The notes under the pieces were generated by a model. That model had not been told where the DNA came from, did no database searches, and worked only from the letters and a program-made list of their open reading frames with translations. Positions 8,978-18,645 of a DNA stretch of 25,237 nt are shown one piece after another. How positions within the stretch are numbered: position 1 is the stretch's first letter; every line of letters begins with the position of its first letter. Origin of the DNA: Ophiosphaerella korrae (lineage: Eukaryota; Ascomycota; Dothideomycetes; Pleosporales; Phaeosphaeriaceae); contig JALNQF010000516.1 of assembly GCA_028456385.1 (NCBI GenBank), positions 1-25,237 on the forward strand, given 5' to 3'. The translations under genes were made by a program, and so were the position numbers.

Positions 8978-9533
8978 TCAATGCATTACTAGATCCCACA
9001 CGCGTCTAAATAGCGATTTAAACGTTTGGCTAACCTCTGTACAGTACAAGTAGCGATCTAGCTGCTGCCATCGAATTTCTGACATGTAGTTATTAACTAG
9101 GTGAGTAGGCCCGTTATTCTCCCAGTACTCGTGTAGCGACGGCTCGCGGTATACGCCCATATATATTACTATCGCAAAGTAGGTATATGGCTTAGTAGGC
9201 AAGGTTGGTTTCCATGGCCGTGTGTACGGCTACGCCTACAGATTGGGTACTTCGTTGCGGAGCTTCTGCGCGTGCTCATTCGTATGGTATGCGACCGTAT
9301 CAAGCACCGCAGCGTCAAAAAAGAGATCAAACAAAGCAATAGGATCGCTGGCATCAACTTTATTCTTTATTAGGTAGACGGGCGCTGCCAAGTTCGGCGT
9401 TGTCGATTTGTAGAGGTTGCCAACTGGATGGCGGCGTGCGCGCAAGATTAGGCAAACTACCTCGTTTTTTCGTGTATTTTGTGTACTTGACAAAATCAGG
9501 ATCGTTGCTAAGCTTTGCGGCACGAGGAGGCAT
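8978..9533 (-). pseudogene. piggyBac-type transposase, 5' fragment
   Basis: The true start is probably ATG at 9533-9531 (MPPRAAKLSNDPDF). The frame is lost at a 7-base tandem duplication (CTTTATT at 9358-9364 and 9365-9371); removing one copy joins RLPNK to VDASDPIALFDLFFDAAVLD. The next part, one frame with TAG at 9236-9238 and 9230-9232, carries RPWKPT, YTYFAIVIYMGVYREPSLHEYW, YMSEIRWQQLDRYLY and FRRVWDLV, the conserved N-terminal DDE_Tnp_1_7 blocks of fungal piggyBac elements. Homology stops at about 8978, before the catalytic Asp residues. The element is truncated, frameshifted and non-functional. No TTAA-flanked ends were identified. Confidence 0.8.
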
Positions 9534-10110
9534 GGTTGCAGCGTTTGGCGGTTTGTATTTACTGAGAAATAACTAGGATACCTGATGTTGAGGACCTATT
9601 GTCCGTGTGTGCTGGACTAGTCGTTGATTGAGAAAGCGCTGTTATCTGTCTTGTGCATTACACCACCCAAGAATACTTCGAACGTATCTGAGATGATGGG
9701 ATCTAGGCGCTCAACTACATATTAGTTTAACATGTCTTACCTACTTATTATTTAGTATATTCAAAACCGGTAGCTGTTCCTCTAATTAAGAGTTTGAAGA
9801 GAGGCTTCGGAAAAGCGAATTTTTAGACTACACTGCTAAGCGCTAGGGAAAGCATGCAGCAATAGTAAAAGGTTAGGTGTGTGAGCTAGCCTACATATTT
9901 CTTTCCTACGGCAAATTAGTTTCGTGCGCTGCACAGGTACTCTCACATCCAACGTATAGGTTTTGGAATTATAGCTAGGAATACCCTCAGGACAGCACGG
10001 GATTACATCTTACAGCACGATTTAGATTATCAATTGTATTAGAGACTATCCTCCTAAGTCAAGAAAGAGAAATAGCACTCGCGTTGAAAAAAAGAGACAG
10101 CTACAACTAG
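9534..10110. other. no gene seen
   Basis: Neither strand offers a coding region or recognisable repeat end. The stretch lies between the piggyBac fragment and the ankyrin fragment and ends in an A-run (about 10087-10094). Confidence 0.4.
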
Positions 10111-10395
10111 GCTATGTTATATCTCGCGGCAGAATATGGACATCAAAGAATGGTGAAGCTGCTGCTTGAGAAGGGCGCCGACGCCAACGCGTAGGGGGGA
10201 GGATACGGCAACGCACTCCAGGCGGCTTCATACAGGGGCCACGAGCAGGTGGTGAAGCTGCTGCTGGAGAAGGGCGCCGACGTTAACGCGCAGGGTGGAA
10301 GGTACGGCAACGCACTCCAGGCGGCTTTATTAGGAGGCCACGAGCAGGTGGTAAAGCTGCTACTGGAGACGGGCGCCAACCGATCATGTGACTAA
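10111..10395 (+). pseudogene. orphan ankyrin-repeat fragment (three units)
   Basis: The plus frame reads LAAEYGHQRMVKLLLEKGA, then two units of the pattern YGNALQAA...GHEQVVKLLLEKGADVNA, i.e. three ankyrin repeats, ending with TAA at 10393-10395. A TAG at 10192-10194 replaces what is CAG in the matching position of the next unit. Units two and three are nearly identical in DNA as well as protein and are much GC-richer than the flanks. There is no start, no N-terminal effector or NACHT domain, and no downstream continuation. It looks like the leftover, or a transferred tract, of a larger ankyrin gene such as an NLR-like STAND protein; the origin is inferred. Confidence 0.85.
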
Positions 10396-11104
10396 CGATT
10401 GAGCTCTCGCGCGCAAGTCCGTCACATTTAGAATACAATTTTTACTGACACAACCTGCTCTCCTATATTATTATTTTCTCTATCCCTTGCACTGATAAGT
10501 GCGCCCGTACACGGGCCACATCCTCTGTCCAATCGGATGAGATTTCGGATAGCTTGCAAAACCAAGTTGTGTGATTTTTGACGGCGTTTTGCACAGGATC
10601 TAGTATTTGTGACAGTTACGAGTTCAATTTACTTAATACTTGAGCTTATAGAGGTGTCCATGCTTTCAATAGTCTCTGCGCAGCGTAGGCGCTCTGCCCA
10701 GCGCTTAGAGCGTACTTGTGGCCTACATAAAGGCACCTTGCAGAGCTAACAGCCATAAGTTGTACGCGGAGGACGCTGGGCGCCTTGTTGACGGCGCTGT
10801 ACGTTACCTGTTGTAGCTTTAAGAGGCACTCTGGGCTTGTTTGTACGCCTACTTTTAGAACAAGCTATACCAGCTTTTGACTCTGCGTACAGGCGTACTG
10901 GTAGTCCATGGGCGCGCTTATTTTTAAGAGCAACGTCGTCAAGCCTTTGCCGCTTTTGTGAGCCCTTGCAGAGGCGTCCCCCACGCTCAAAAAGCTGCTC
11001 TATCAACCTGTATAGGAACCGCTTATGACTCCCTTCACTTCAGGCCCGACGCAATCAGAAAATCCAATACTCTTTTATGAAACAATATAAAATATCTACC
11101 ATGC
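10396..11104. other. intergenic; weak minus-strand ORF 10746-11006
   Basis: No confident gene. The minus strand at 10746-11006 is open for 86 codons and strongly basic (RLYAESKAGIACSKSRRTNK, RRQQGAQRPPRTT), as in a chewed-up nucleic-acid-binding or transposase segment, but no family match can be claimed. Confidence 0.3.
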
Positions 11105-12058
11105 CTAGGGATCGACCGTAAGGGGAACCAGCGCTTTCTCACTCTCCAGTTCTGCCGCATATTTTTCACCGCCTAGTCTCCACACCAACTCATTCCACCA
11201 AAAATCCCTCGGGCCAAATCTTAACGGTGTAGTAAACTCCCAATAATCCGGATACCAGCCCGCAGACTCCCAGTCCAGGAACCCCGAAATATGACCATCT
11301 AGAACCATAATATTATGATGCTTGAGATCGCCATGAGTAAAGACGATTAGATGTCGCATTTTTCGCAGTCTTTTAGCAATTTCTACTGTCTCTTTAAAAT
11401 TTTCCTGAGTTTCGAAGCTGTGGCCGGAGATGGAACTAAAGAGGTAGTCGTTGAATTCTGATTCAGATTCACACGGTCCGACTGCATGATTAGGGATGCG
11501 CACGCTTCTGACTGCTGTACCTAACACTGAACAGATCTGCTCTTTGCCCCATGGGTGAAACCATTTTCGCATGACTTGTAGGATGCACTGTAGTTCTGCG
11601 AAAATGCTCTCCCGCTCGTCATCAGTCATCCCCTCATACAATTCAGGGTCGCCTAGGTCCTTTCCCGGTATGCGGGTCATAAGTATTGACACCGGTGCAT
11701 GAGGTGCGTCGGGATGCTCGCCGTATGAGACAATCTTTGGCACTGGAAAGCCCGCAGACCGCGCTATCAAGGTTGCCGCTACTTCTTCAAGCCGCGTGCC
11801 GTCTGACCATTTTAACACCAGTCCAAATGGAAGGGCCGCGATCTGATTGTCAAATGGAATGCCACACCAATGGCAGTAGTAGCTCGAGAAGGAACGAAGG
11901 TAATTGTGAAAGAATCCAAAAGCTTGACGAACACTTGGAGGGAAAAGGCGCGGCGTTGGTGGAATTGATGATGCTAAATCAACAGATCCAAGGACTTGAT
12001 GAGGCCAAGTAAAGGTAGGCAAGAGAATTTTAGGTACAAGGTACCGAAGCCAACCCAT
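11105..12058 (-). CDS. APH/choline-kinase-like phosphotransferase family protein
   Basis: An intact, intron-free 317-residue protein with the protein-kinase-like fold of the aminoglycoside phosphotransferase (APH) superfamily. It shows FGLVLKW (78-84) with a candidate ATP-binding Lys83, the helix RLEEVAATLIA followed by GFPVPKIV (103-110), hinge-region LMTRIPGKDL, the catalytic loop HGDLKHHN (242-249, Asp244 and Asn249) and the metal-binding motif LDWESAGWYPDYWE (261-274, Asp262). Length is normal for fungal members. These are widespread in filamentous fungi; their small-molecule or protein substrates are mostly unknown, so antibiotic resistance should not be read into the name. Predicted cytosolic: no signal peptide. 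All motifs are present and no premature stop occurs although decayed repeats lie nearby. Confidence 0.88.
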   Translation of the reverse strand: MGWLRYLVPKILLPTFTWPHQVLGSVDLASSIPPTPRLFPPSVRQAFGFFHNYLRSFSSYYCHWCGIPFDNQIAALPFGLVLKWSDGTRLEEVAATLIARSAGFPVPKIVSYGEHPDAPHAPVSILMTRIPGKDLGDPELYEGMTDDERESIFAELQCILQVMRKWFHPWGKEQICSVLGTAVRSVRIPNHAVGPCESESEFNDYLFSSISGHSFETQENFKETVEIAKRLRKMRHLIVFTHGDLKHHNIMVLDGHISGFLDWESAGWYPDYWEFTTPLRFGPRDFWWNELVWRLGGEKYAAELESEKALVPLTVDP

Positions 12059-13540
12059 TATGGTGGTATGTACGAAGGACGATACTTGTAGTGAGCATGT
12101 GGCGGTTGGGTTGTCCGTCAGAGGGTTGCGTGCAAATATTTGCGTTTGAAGGTTGGATGCGAGGCCTGCGTAAATTCGCTCCCACTCCTACGGCGCCGAC
12201 GTTTACTTTTCAAACGTCTTTTCGTTTCCTTTACGTCAAGTCCGTCCTCGGCAAAGAGCCGCGCGTCTCCCTTTGTAACCAGGGTGTATCTAGAACTATT
12301 AGAAGAAAGTCTAGATCGGGCATAAACAGATCACATACTTTGTTACTTATAAGTAATAGCGTGACAGTATCAAGTAATTTGCGTAGCGGTAAAAAGCTGC
12401 CTCGCGGTCACAGAGAGGGCCCCGTTTGAGAATTATGGGATGACGCTACTCTACCCCTTGAGACCCTAGACGCACAAGCCATTACGCTACCGCTGTAGAC
12501 GCGCAGAACTTCCCAATCCGGCTTACCTAGGTCACTGTCTTCGTGATTTTAAAAGCTTTAGGGCCTATCAAAACTCTTCAAATGCTAATAAGAAGTGTCA
12601 GCTGTAATTGCAAACCTGTTATTATTGTAAGCTGTCAGAACTGAACTGCATGGAAGGAACGAGCTGAATAGACGCTAGTCCCGAAGAGGTACACATGTGA
12701 CCTCCAACAGATGCCCCTCATGACGAATCTTGCCATGCGCGCGGCTATTGCTAAATTGTAGTTGGTGAATATAAGCGTTTCAAATCCTCACACTTGCTGT
12801 GCATGTCTAAACCTAACAATAACGGCGCTTTTAGGACTTTATTGCGATATTTGTCGGGAATCTCATGGTTTTGACGGTGATTTTTTTGTTTCAGTTTCGA
12901 GCTCTAACATGCGGGGAACAGAATTTTTTTTAAACTGTAACTACTTATAATATAGTACCGTAGGTTTCTACCACGGGTAGGTAGAGTCGGGTATTAGTTG
13001 CACGCTTTTTAGTTCGGCTTTATTAAGCCATTGTGATGTTGCCTACAAGCATGTGTGCCAAAGTGTCAGCACGTGAAATAACTGTAGGTATACCTGAAGC
13101 ACGCACCCAATACGAAGTTGATCTGCAAACCAACAAGATAGGCGCCTGTATGTCTACCAGATTGTTAGCCTGAGATCTTACCTCTCGAAGAAAACTCGGC
13201 TAGATTGTCGGTCTTTTTCTACCCGCTCGATAGCCTCACAGCCCCAAAAGCTCACCACAAGCTCGGACTTTTGTCCCCCCCTACCTTGCAGTTAGACTGC
13301 TGTCTGGCGCTTAGATGTAAGACGGTTGTTCAATTCTCCGAACATGAAGAGTATATAGTTAACCCATGGCGCCCAAGCATCTTTAGCAGCCACTTCATTA
13401 CATTTAAAACCATACCAAGAACATACATACAACCGCAGCAAACTCTATTACTTTGATCTGTCTCTCAGCAATCTCCAAATCAATGGTCTATATGTTATTC
13501 TTTTCCTGCGATCTTCGCCGCATAAGCCGAACAACTTCCA
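12059..13540. other. long intergenic stretch, no confident gene
   Basis: Several short open frames exist, but none has recognisable motifs or good splice signals. The sequence at about 12470-12500, read on the minus strand, contains TAGCGTAATGG, which resembles a tRNA A-box, but no B-box or cloverleaf follows. The remainder shows no obvious repeat ends. Confidence 0.4.
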
Positions 13541-14007
13541 TTGGGGTCCTATCTACACCAAGATGGTATACAAGGAGGGACCAAGTATCACATCCGGCAA
13601 CAGGGATCTGGTTGGATCGCAGATCATGGGTTGACTGCTGGTGTCTTCAAGTCCTTCTTGCTCGTCGGACTCTTCCAAATCGCGACGATCCCCACTGGTT
13701 GGGAGGGCCATGTCGACTGGCAACTCCGAACGTACGATTCGTCGCTGAACAGCTCGCCCAATATAACCTGTCGCTTCTGGGTCCTCTGGGTCCTGGCATT
13801 ACTGCAGAAGGAAGTAAACAGGTACAAGCTCCTCAAATGTGCCGATCTGAGCGCACTGGAGGCAGAAATCATGGCCTGGGGGAATGAAAACGCCGCGTCC
13901 GCAGATCTAAACCGCCAACCGAGACCAGTAGCTGTATCGAGTATGTCTTCTCATATACTGTATTGCACAATACATACTAATGTGTTTCCGCAGAATACAT
14001 TCAATGA
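13541..14007 (+). CDS. hypothetical ORF with a well-formed intron (13941-13993)
   Basis: A plus frame is open from about 13535. It includes SFLLVGLFQIATIPTGWEGH, a hydrophobic FWVLWVLALLQ and the helical ADLSALEAEIMAWGNENAAS. A model fungal intron follows: GTATGT at 13941, TACTAAT branch, TTCCGCAG ending at 13993 (53 bases). Splicing in this frame gives only four more codons (KYIQ) before TGA at 14005-14007; the other two frames join either to a short tail or to the longer NTFNDKVVREYLERPH but are closed upstream. The intron is more convincing than the ORF. No family is recognised; it may be a decayed gene. Confidence 0.25.
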
Positions 14008-14501
14008 TAAAGTCGTGCGTGAATATTTAGAACGTCCACACATTGTGTGGCTGGCTGTGCATGTTTGTACACACGCCCTGTGCCGTTGATCTGCCACGTG
14101 GGGCAGCAGTTTGCTGGCGTGAGATAGTACCAACATGACCCAGGGTACCATTTGTTCAAAAGCTCTGCCGTACTCACTGCAGCCTCGGCTCGAGCTGCAG
14201 TTGACGCGCGACTTGGCGGGAAAAACGCTCAAAATTACGACTTTGTATAGTAGATATATCATACTTAAATTTGGCAGCTTTACATGTTCACTTTTCATCT
14301 GCGTTGTGCAGTTATTAAGATTGCAAGACAGATTTCAAAGAAAAAACTGTGTTGAGGTGGCCACGGCCAAGATGCCCTGCATCTTGGCCATTGCGGCAGC
14401 CCCGGCCGCGGTGAACTAGCGTTGTTTACGGTCCGTGCGCGTCGCCGCGTCTATCGCCTCTCCATTGCCTCTTCATTGCCTCTCCTGACCTTCGCACAAC
14501 C
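14008..14501. other. upstream region of the HNH gene
   Basis: No gene is seen. It contains a short GC-rich block just before the HNH start and the perfect hairpin listed separately at 14365-14389. Confidence 0.4.
14365..14389. promoter_or_regulatory. perfect short hairpin 5' of the HNH gene
   Basis: GGCCAAGATGC (14365-14375), a 3-base loop CCT, and GCATCTTGGCC (14379-14389) form a perfect 11-base stem. It lies 112 bases upstream of the ATG at 14502, so it is either in the 5' UTR or in the core promoter. As DNA it could be a palindromic protein-binding site; as RNA, a stable leader hairpin. Function is not shown. Confidence 0.4.
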
Positions 14502-15833
14502 ATGCTGTGCGTTCGCGGGCCTGCTCCGATCGCCTCAATTCCTCAACCGCCACAACGTTGGCCGATCTGGTTCCGTCATCCCGGCTACGATGATAGCAAC
14601 AACGTACTCTTCAAGCTCTATGCGATGGACACGGATACAGATAGCAGTCACGACGAATCACAAGCGCGAGGTAATCCAGGTCTGTATGCGCAGTTTGCGC
14701 TTGATGCTTGCGCCATCATCGCAGCAAATCGTACCGACGGCTGGCTGTCAACGTTGCGTGATCCCGAGGACGCGCGCAACGCCCAGATTGATGCCGCCAG
14801 CATATTGCATGCGCGCGATTATTACTTCCATCTCGGCCATGAGAATGGCACTGATGGCGATTGCGAGAGCGATGAACCGTACCCTATCGTCCCAACGTTT
14901 CGCGAATGGAGCTTTCCCCACGGTCGCATTCCTGCCCATTGGCAGCAGCTCCCGCGAAATGCAGCGCCGGGCCTTGGCTTCTCACCTTCCAGCCTCACTA
15001 CCGCCTTACAAGTACGTGACGGCTCCTGTGGCATAACCGGACTTCGAGAAGGGGTACAAACGGCGCACATTGTGCCGCAAACCGAGCTGGATTGGTGGAA
15101 GGGTAACGAAATGTCTCGTTATAACCTTGGTATGATTGACACAATGCACGATACCGCCAACGCCATGTTACTACGAGCCGACCTTCACATCGACTTCGAC
15201 AGGTCTCGTTTCGTCTTCGTACCTAAGCCTTCAGGCGACGGCATGCGACTAAGACTCCACCTGACCGAGCCCTCGGCAGAGTACGAGCACTTGTACCATA
15301 ATCGAGAGCTTCACACCTCGGCTATGGGTGTCGAGATGTTGTACGCGCGCTTCGCATGGTCGCTTTTTCCACAGCTTAGTCCTTTCCTTTCGTGCGGGAA
15401 AAGTCGGCGCTTGGCTATTAGAACCCCTGTTGACGGCGAGGCTAGGACCCGTAGCTTCTTCGAGCCCGCCTTTTGCGAGCAATTCTCTGTTTCTGCAGCT
15501 GGGGAACGATCTCAGAGCCCGAAGAAACGTAAGCCAGAGCATGACACTGTTGCCGAGCATATCGATGGGACTGCCTCGCCTCCGGAGCCTAGTTTGTCGT
15601 CTCTCGATTCGCCCCCCTTACCGCCTGATTCCCATGAGTCAACACACCTACCACCCACCGCGTCGCTCCGAGAAGCCTGGCTCGACGCCGAACGACAACG
15701 ATCAGATCCAGAAGGCACATGGGAAATTGAGAGAAAGTGGTTGCAGGAGGTCTGGGAAGGCAAGATGATGTCTGCGGAGGAGGCGAGACGATTCCTCGTG
15801 CTCTCTGGGGCTAGAGAGCTCAGGGAGATATGA
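14502..15833 (+). CDS. HNH_2-type nuclease-domain protein
   Basis: An intact 443-residue protein of a common fungal family with an HNH_2 endonuclease domain. The N-terminus has the family's IWFRHPGYDDSNNVL (22-36) and ALDACAIIAANRTDGWLST (66-84). The nuclease core is CGITG (176-180), AHIVP (188-192, first His), WWKGNEMSRYN (198-208), then TANAMLLRADLHIDFD (218-233) with Asn220, His229 and a following FD, and FVFVPK (237-242). All HNH residues are present, so metal-dependent DNA cleavage is plausible but unproven for this fungal family. The C-terminus is acidic and Pro/Ser-rich (about 335-400) with a basic PKKRKPE that could be a nuclear signal. No introns. ATG 14502 is favoured because the conserved N-terminal block begins about 20 codons in; a later ATG (14625) would lose it. 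Confidence 0.88.
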   Translation: MLCVRGPAPIASIPQPPQRWPIWFRHPGYDDSNNVLFKLYAMDTDTDSSHDESQARGNPGLYAQFALDACAIIAANRTDGWLSTLRDPEDARNAQIDAASILHARDYYFHLGHENGTDGDCESDEPYPIVPTFREWSFPHGRIPAHWQQLPRNAAPGLGFSPSSLTTALQVRDGSCGITGLREGVQTAHIVPQTELDWWKGNEMSRYNLGMIDTMHDTANAMLLRADLHIDFDRSRFVFVPKPSGDGMRLRLHLTEPSAEYEHLYHNRELHTSAMGVEMLYARFAWSLFPQLSPFLSCGKSRRLAIRTPVDGEARTRSFFEPAFCEQFSVSAAGERSQSPKKRKPEHDTVAEHIDGTASPPEPSLSSLDSPPLPPDSHESTHLPPTASLREAWLDAERQRSDPEGTWEIERKWLQEVWEGKMMSAEEARRFLVLSGARELREI

Positions 15834-16084
15834 TTTTCAGATGAAGAGTTATTACTAAAGGTTGCAGTATTACAACTGCAGTTCTACACCTGTTTCGGAA
15901 CATCCAACAGTAGTGCCAGCTTTTAGGGCTATGCGTCCAATATACTGTTATCAGGTGCGGGAGGATAGGAGGATTACACTTTTTGGCACGTGCATCTTAC
16001 GCGATAGTAGGAGGGCAGGAGAATTACACTTTTTGTGATCTTCCTGTTGCTAGATAAGATGCGCAGCCTCGGCTCCCGTACACG
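15834..16084. repeat. intergenic with a local direct repeat
   Basis: A motif of about 26 bases ending in TTACACTTTTTG occurs twice in direct orientation (about 15959-15985 and 16010-16035), with one-base differences (GGATTACAC against GAATTACAC). Otherwise nothing is recognised. TGTTGCTAGATAAGATG at about 16047-16063 resembles the 5' end of the LTR family described next. Confidence 0.5.
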
Positions 16085-16466
16085 TGTCAGATGAGATGAG
16101 ATGACGTGGATCTCAGCGATCGATCTGGAGATGCTAGTGCGCGATGCTAGCTCGCCTCTAACTAACCACATCAACTCAACCACATCAACTCAACCACGGC
16201 GCACCAACTCAATTGCCATGCATCAACTCAGCTGCGATGCACCAACTCGGCCGTGGCGCATCCCTTTGACAGGGCCATGAAAGGAGAGTAGCTATCAGGT
16301 GACGCGTACAGAAAGGCAACCCTGAGGCAGGAGAGTAGTCGAAGAACATGACGGATTATATCAATCGCAGCCAGCAAGCAGATGATAGTCAGAACACTCA
16401 ATCAATCCAATTCTTCCATCTACGTGCACGAGCATTTGAGTGACTGTCGAACCGTTCAATCTGACA
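16085..16466 (+). mobile_element. LTR-family copy 1, diverged and shortened
   Basis: It starts TGTCAGATGAG, as does copy 3 on the minus strand, and ends CAATCTGACA, as does copy 2 (CAAATCTGACA). Shared internal blocks are GATGCTAGTGC...CTAGCTCGCCTCTAAC (16133-16164), GGAGAGTAG, CGCAGCCAGCAAGCAGATGA (16366-16385) and CAATCAATCCAATTC. An internal run of CATCAACTC/CACCAACTC units (16166-16250) is peculiar to this copy. No target duplication was found, so the ends may be eroded. Confidence 0.6.
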
Positions 16467-17393
16467 ATATCTTCTAGCGCATAGATTGTCTTGCAGCATT
16501 TGTAGAGATAAAGAACCTAAACGTAAAGCAAGAGGCAGGCTATTTGGAGAGTAACAGAGCTCACTAAGCACTATCTGCCTAAGTAGAAGGCGTCGTATTG
16601 ATAAATACATGCATGATTAAAATAACTAATTGTGTTTCATGCTTGACGTCCGACTGTTCTCGGACCGATGCCACCCCGATAAGACGGATCCATCAGCGAT
16701 TCCCCAAGCTTGCTGTACTCCTCTTCTAGCTCTTCTTTCGCATCACACTCCTTCGTCGTCTCGAAATCAATCATCAGAATGCTTTCATTTCCCACCAGGA
16801 TTTTTTTTTTCTCATCAAAACTGAACTGAACTCCATGGTCAGATGAACTTATCTCTGTCAGGCTGCAGGCCAGGCCAAGAGCTGCGCGAGCGCGGGCCGA
16901 AGCCGAAAGGCCTAGAGGGCCCTTGGACAATTTATACTATTCTACTATTCGGCTCGCAGAATCGGGGTACCAGCTCCCACGATGAACCGCAATCCAACTC
17001 CACCCTAGCACTTAATTATTTGTGCTTTATCACTCTCCTTAGGTCAGTTTCCACATGCAGTATTGCATTGGGCCATTACTTTATTTTGAGCAAATTGAGG
17101 TTGAACACAACAACGGAGCGGAAAATCCATTCAGTACCCTGCACGTGACGTTCCGCGCTCATAGTGGGGCGGGGACGGCTTTCATGTGTTCCACTTTAAT
17201 GTATTCTTCAATTACTTTAACCCCTTCAACTGTGAGTGGCAAAGTTGCAACATTTCCTAATTTTATGTTAGAACTTTGAAAACAGCATATTCCGTATTCC
17301 ATACCGGAAATCAGCGCTGTGATGGGTTTTTGCCCTTGAAGGCCATTTGAGCTAGCTTGACAACCCCCCTTTTCTTATCCCGAAGATGAACTA
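16467..17393. other. intergenic; diverged repeat at 16866-16947; weak minus-strand ORF
   Basis: Bases 16866-16947 resemble 8254-8331 (AGCTGCGC..., GAGGGCC.TTGG.CAAT.TATACT.TTCTACT). A minus-strand frame, 16930-16637, is open for 97 codons (VQFSFDEKKKILVGNESIL, KEELEEEYSKLGESL), but its N-terminus lies in that repeat and I recognise no family. The rest has no visible gene. Confidence 0.35.
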
Positions 17394-18645
17394 CTAACCA
17401 TTAAGTTTGCACCCGATATTACTCTTCGAAGAAGTTGGCCCATTTTCAGGTGGCTGCTGGCTTGCAACGGAAGAAACATGTTCAGCAATTTCCTGCCGAA
17501 CGACTGAGTCGATGGTACTATCTATTGCTTGAGCATCTACTAGACATTAGCATCTGCCCTGAAAGACATGGCCTTACATACCCAAACGAGGGCGTTTTCG
17601 GATCCGCTCGCTATCTGTAAATTCAAGAGTATAGTATTCTTTTTAAATCAGTGGTCTTTACCTAGAATGGCCGATGAGAGCTCACTCATTCTATATTCGG
17701 CTAGATTCTCAAGCGCCGCATTTTCTGCCAGCGCAACCTGAATCTCTCGACGAAACATCCACTTTCCGGAAGATTTTTCAGTTCGAGGTGCTTCGAAACA
17801 TGTACCATAAGATATTCGAATTCGGCGCGATGCATTTTAGAGATGTCCAACGGGGTGAAAGACACAGCAATAAATAAAAATGGTGCGCAGTCCAATGACC
17901 GTAGCTATTGCCATCGTGATTCGTGCGACGAGCTTGGAGTCTCGAAAGTCGCATAGAGTGCATCAAAGAACTTGCTCAGTCGGCTCTAAATCGGAAGTGT
18001 CTGTTGATCCAGTAGCAATGCCGTGTTGTCTAAGGCGTGATGCACCGCAATCTGTGCAGGCAATGTCGAGACTTTCTCCTTCAGGGATTTAAATGCAGAA
18101 TTGCCGAGACTTATGTCCCACATACGTTTGCGAATCGAGTCAAGGTCTTGGAATAACCGCTCGGTCGCAGACATTGTGTCAGAACAGATTCTCCAGCGGG
18201 GCTAGCATTTGAGGCGGGGAAATAGAATGAAGAAATTCACGGCCGATGGAAATTTTCAATGGTGGAGCTGAAATTTCTGATGCGACCCATGTCATCGAAA
18301 ATTTCAAGCGACAGGCGAAGCGCTACCATTGTCTGTGCATATCCAATGGTCTCTTCGCAATATCTTCCATTCTCCTTTGCTTCATTCCGGTCCGAGACTT
18401 TCCAGCCGACTACTTACTAGCATTCTGTATGCAAGCCTCCCGATAGTCCCATGCGAAGGAGTTCCTGCGATGTTGACGAGACTCTCTTCTAGCTGCGATA
18501 CGTATCTAACCGCCTCAACTCTCACACTCGAAATGAGCGCTTCGGATAAGGATTTGATGTACGTTAGAGAGTGTGGTGCCCTGCGGTAGTCAGTCGGTCT
18601 ACAAGTCCCTTGATTAATCATAGCATGCGCGCTGATCAGCCACAA
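17394..18645 (-). pseudogene. decayed multi-exon gene, unidentified, head to head with the kinase relic
   Basis: Protein-like stretches run down the minus strand in shifting frames: YIKSLSEALISSVRVEAVRY and AYRML (18382-18570), TIGYAQTMVALRLSLEIFDD (about 18250-18360), MSATERLFQDLDSIRKRMWD (18174-18115), LVARITMAIATVIGLRTIF (about 17890-17935), REIQVALAENAALENLAEY (about 17680-17740). The 3' end is the best evidence: a 47-base intron (17661-17615, GTAAAG...TTTACAG) and a 42-base intron (17581-17540, GTATGT, GCTAATG branch, CTAG) join in phase to VDAQAIDSTIDSVVRQEIAE and a stop at 17394. The helical protein matches no family I can name. Several frameshifts and stops argue for a pseudogene. Confidence 0.45.

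Noticed and set aside
11105..12058. Antibiotic-resistance aminoglycoside kinase
   Set aside because: The APH fold is clear, but fungal members of this superfamily are broad in substrate and nothing here points to aminoglycosides.
12091..12429. 112-codon plus-strand ORF
   Set aside because: Low-complexity, Arg/Ser-rich random-like translation with no motif, intron or conserved start.
12470..12545. tRNA-like A-box (TAGCGTAATGG) on the minus strand
   Set aside because: No B-box (GGTTCRANYCC), no acceptor stem and no plausible anticodon arm could be drawn.
14422..15036. 204-codon plus-strand ORF overlapping the HNH start
   Set aside because: Out-of-frame shadow; the HNH frame carries the conserved residues.
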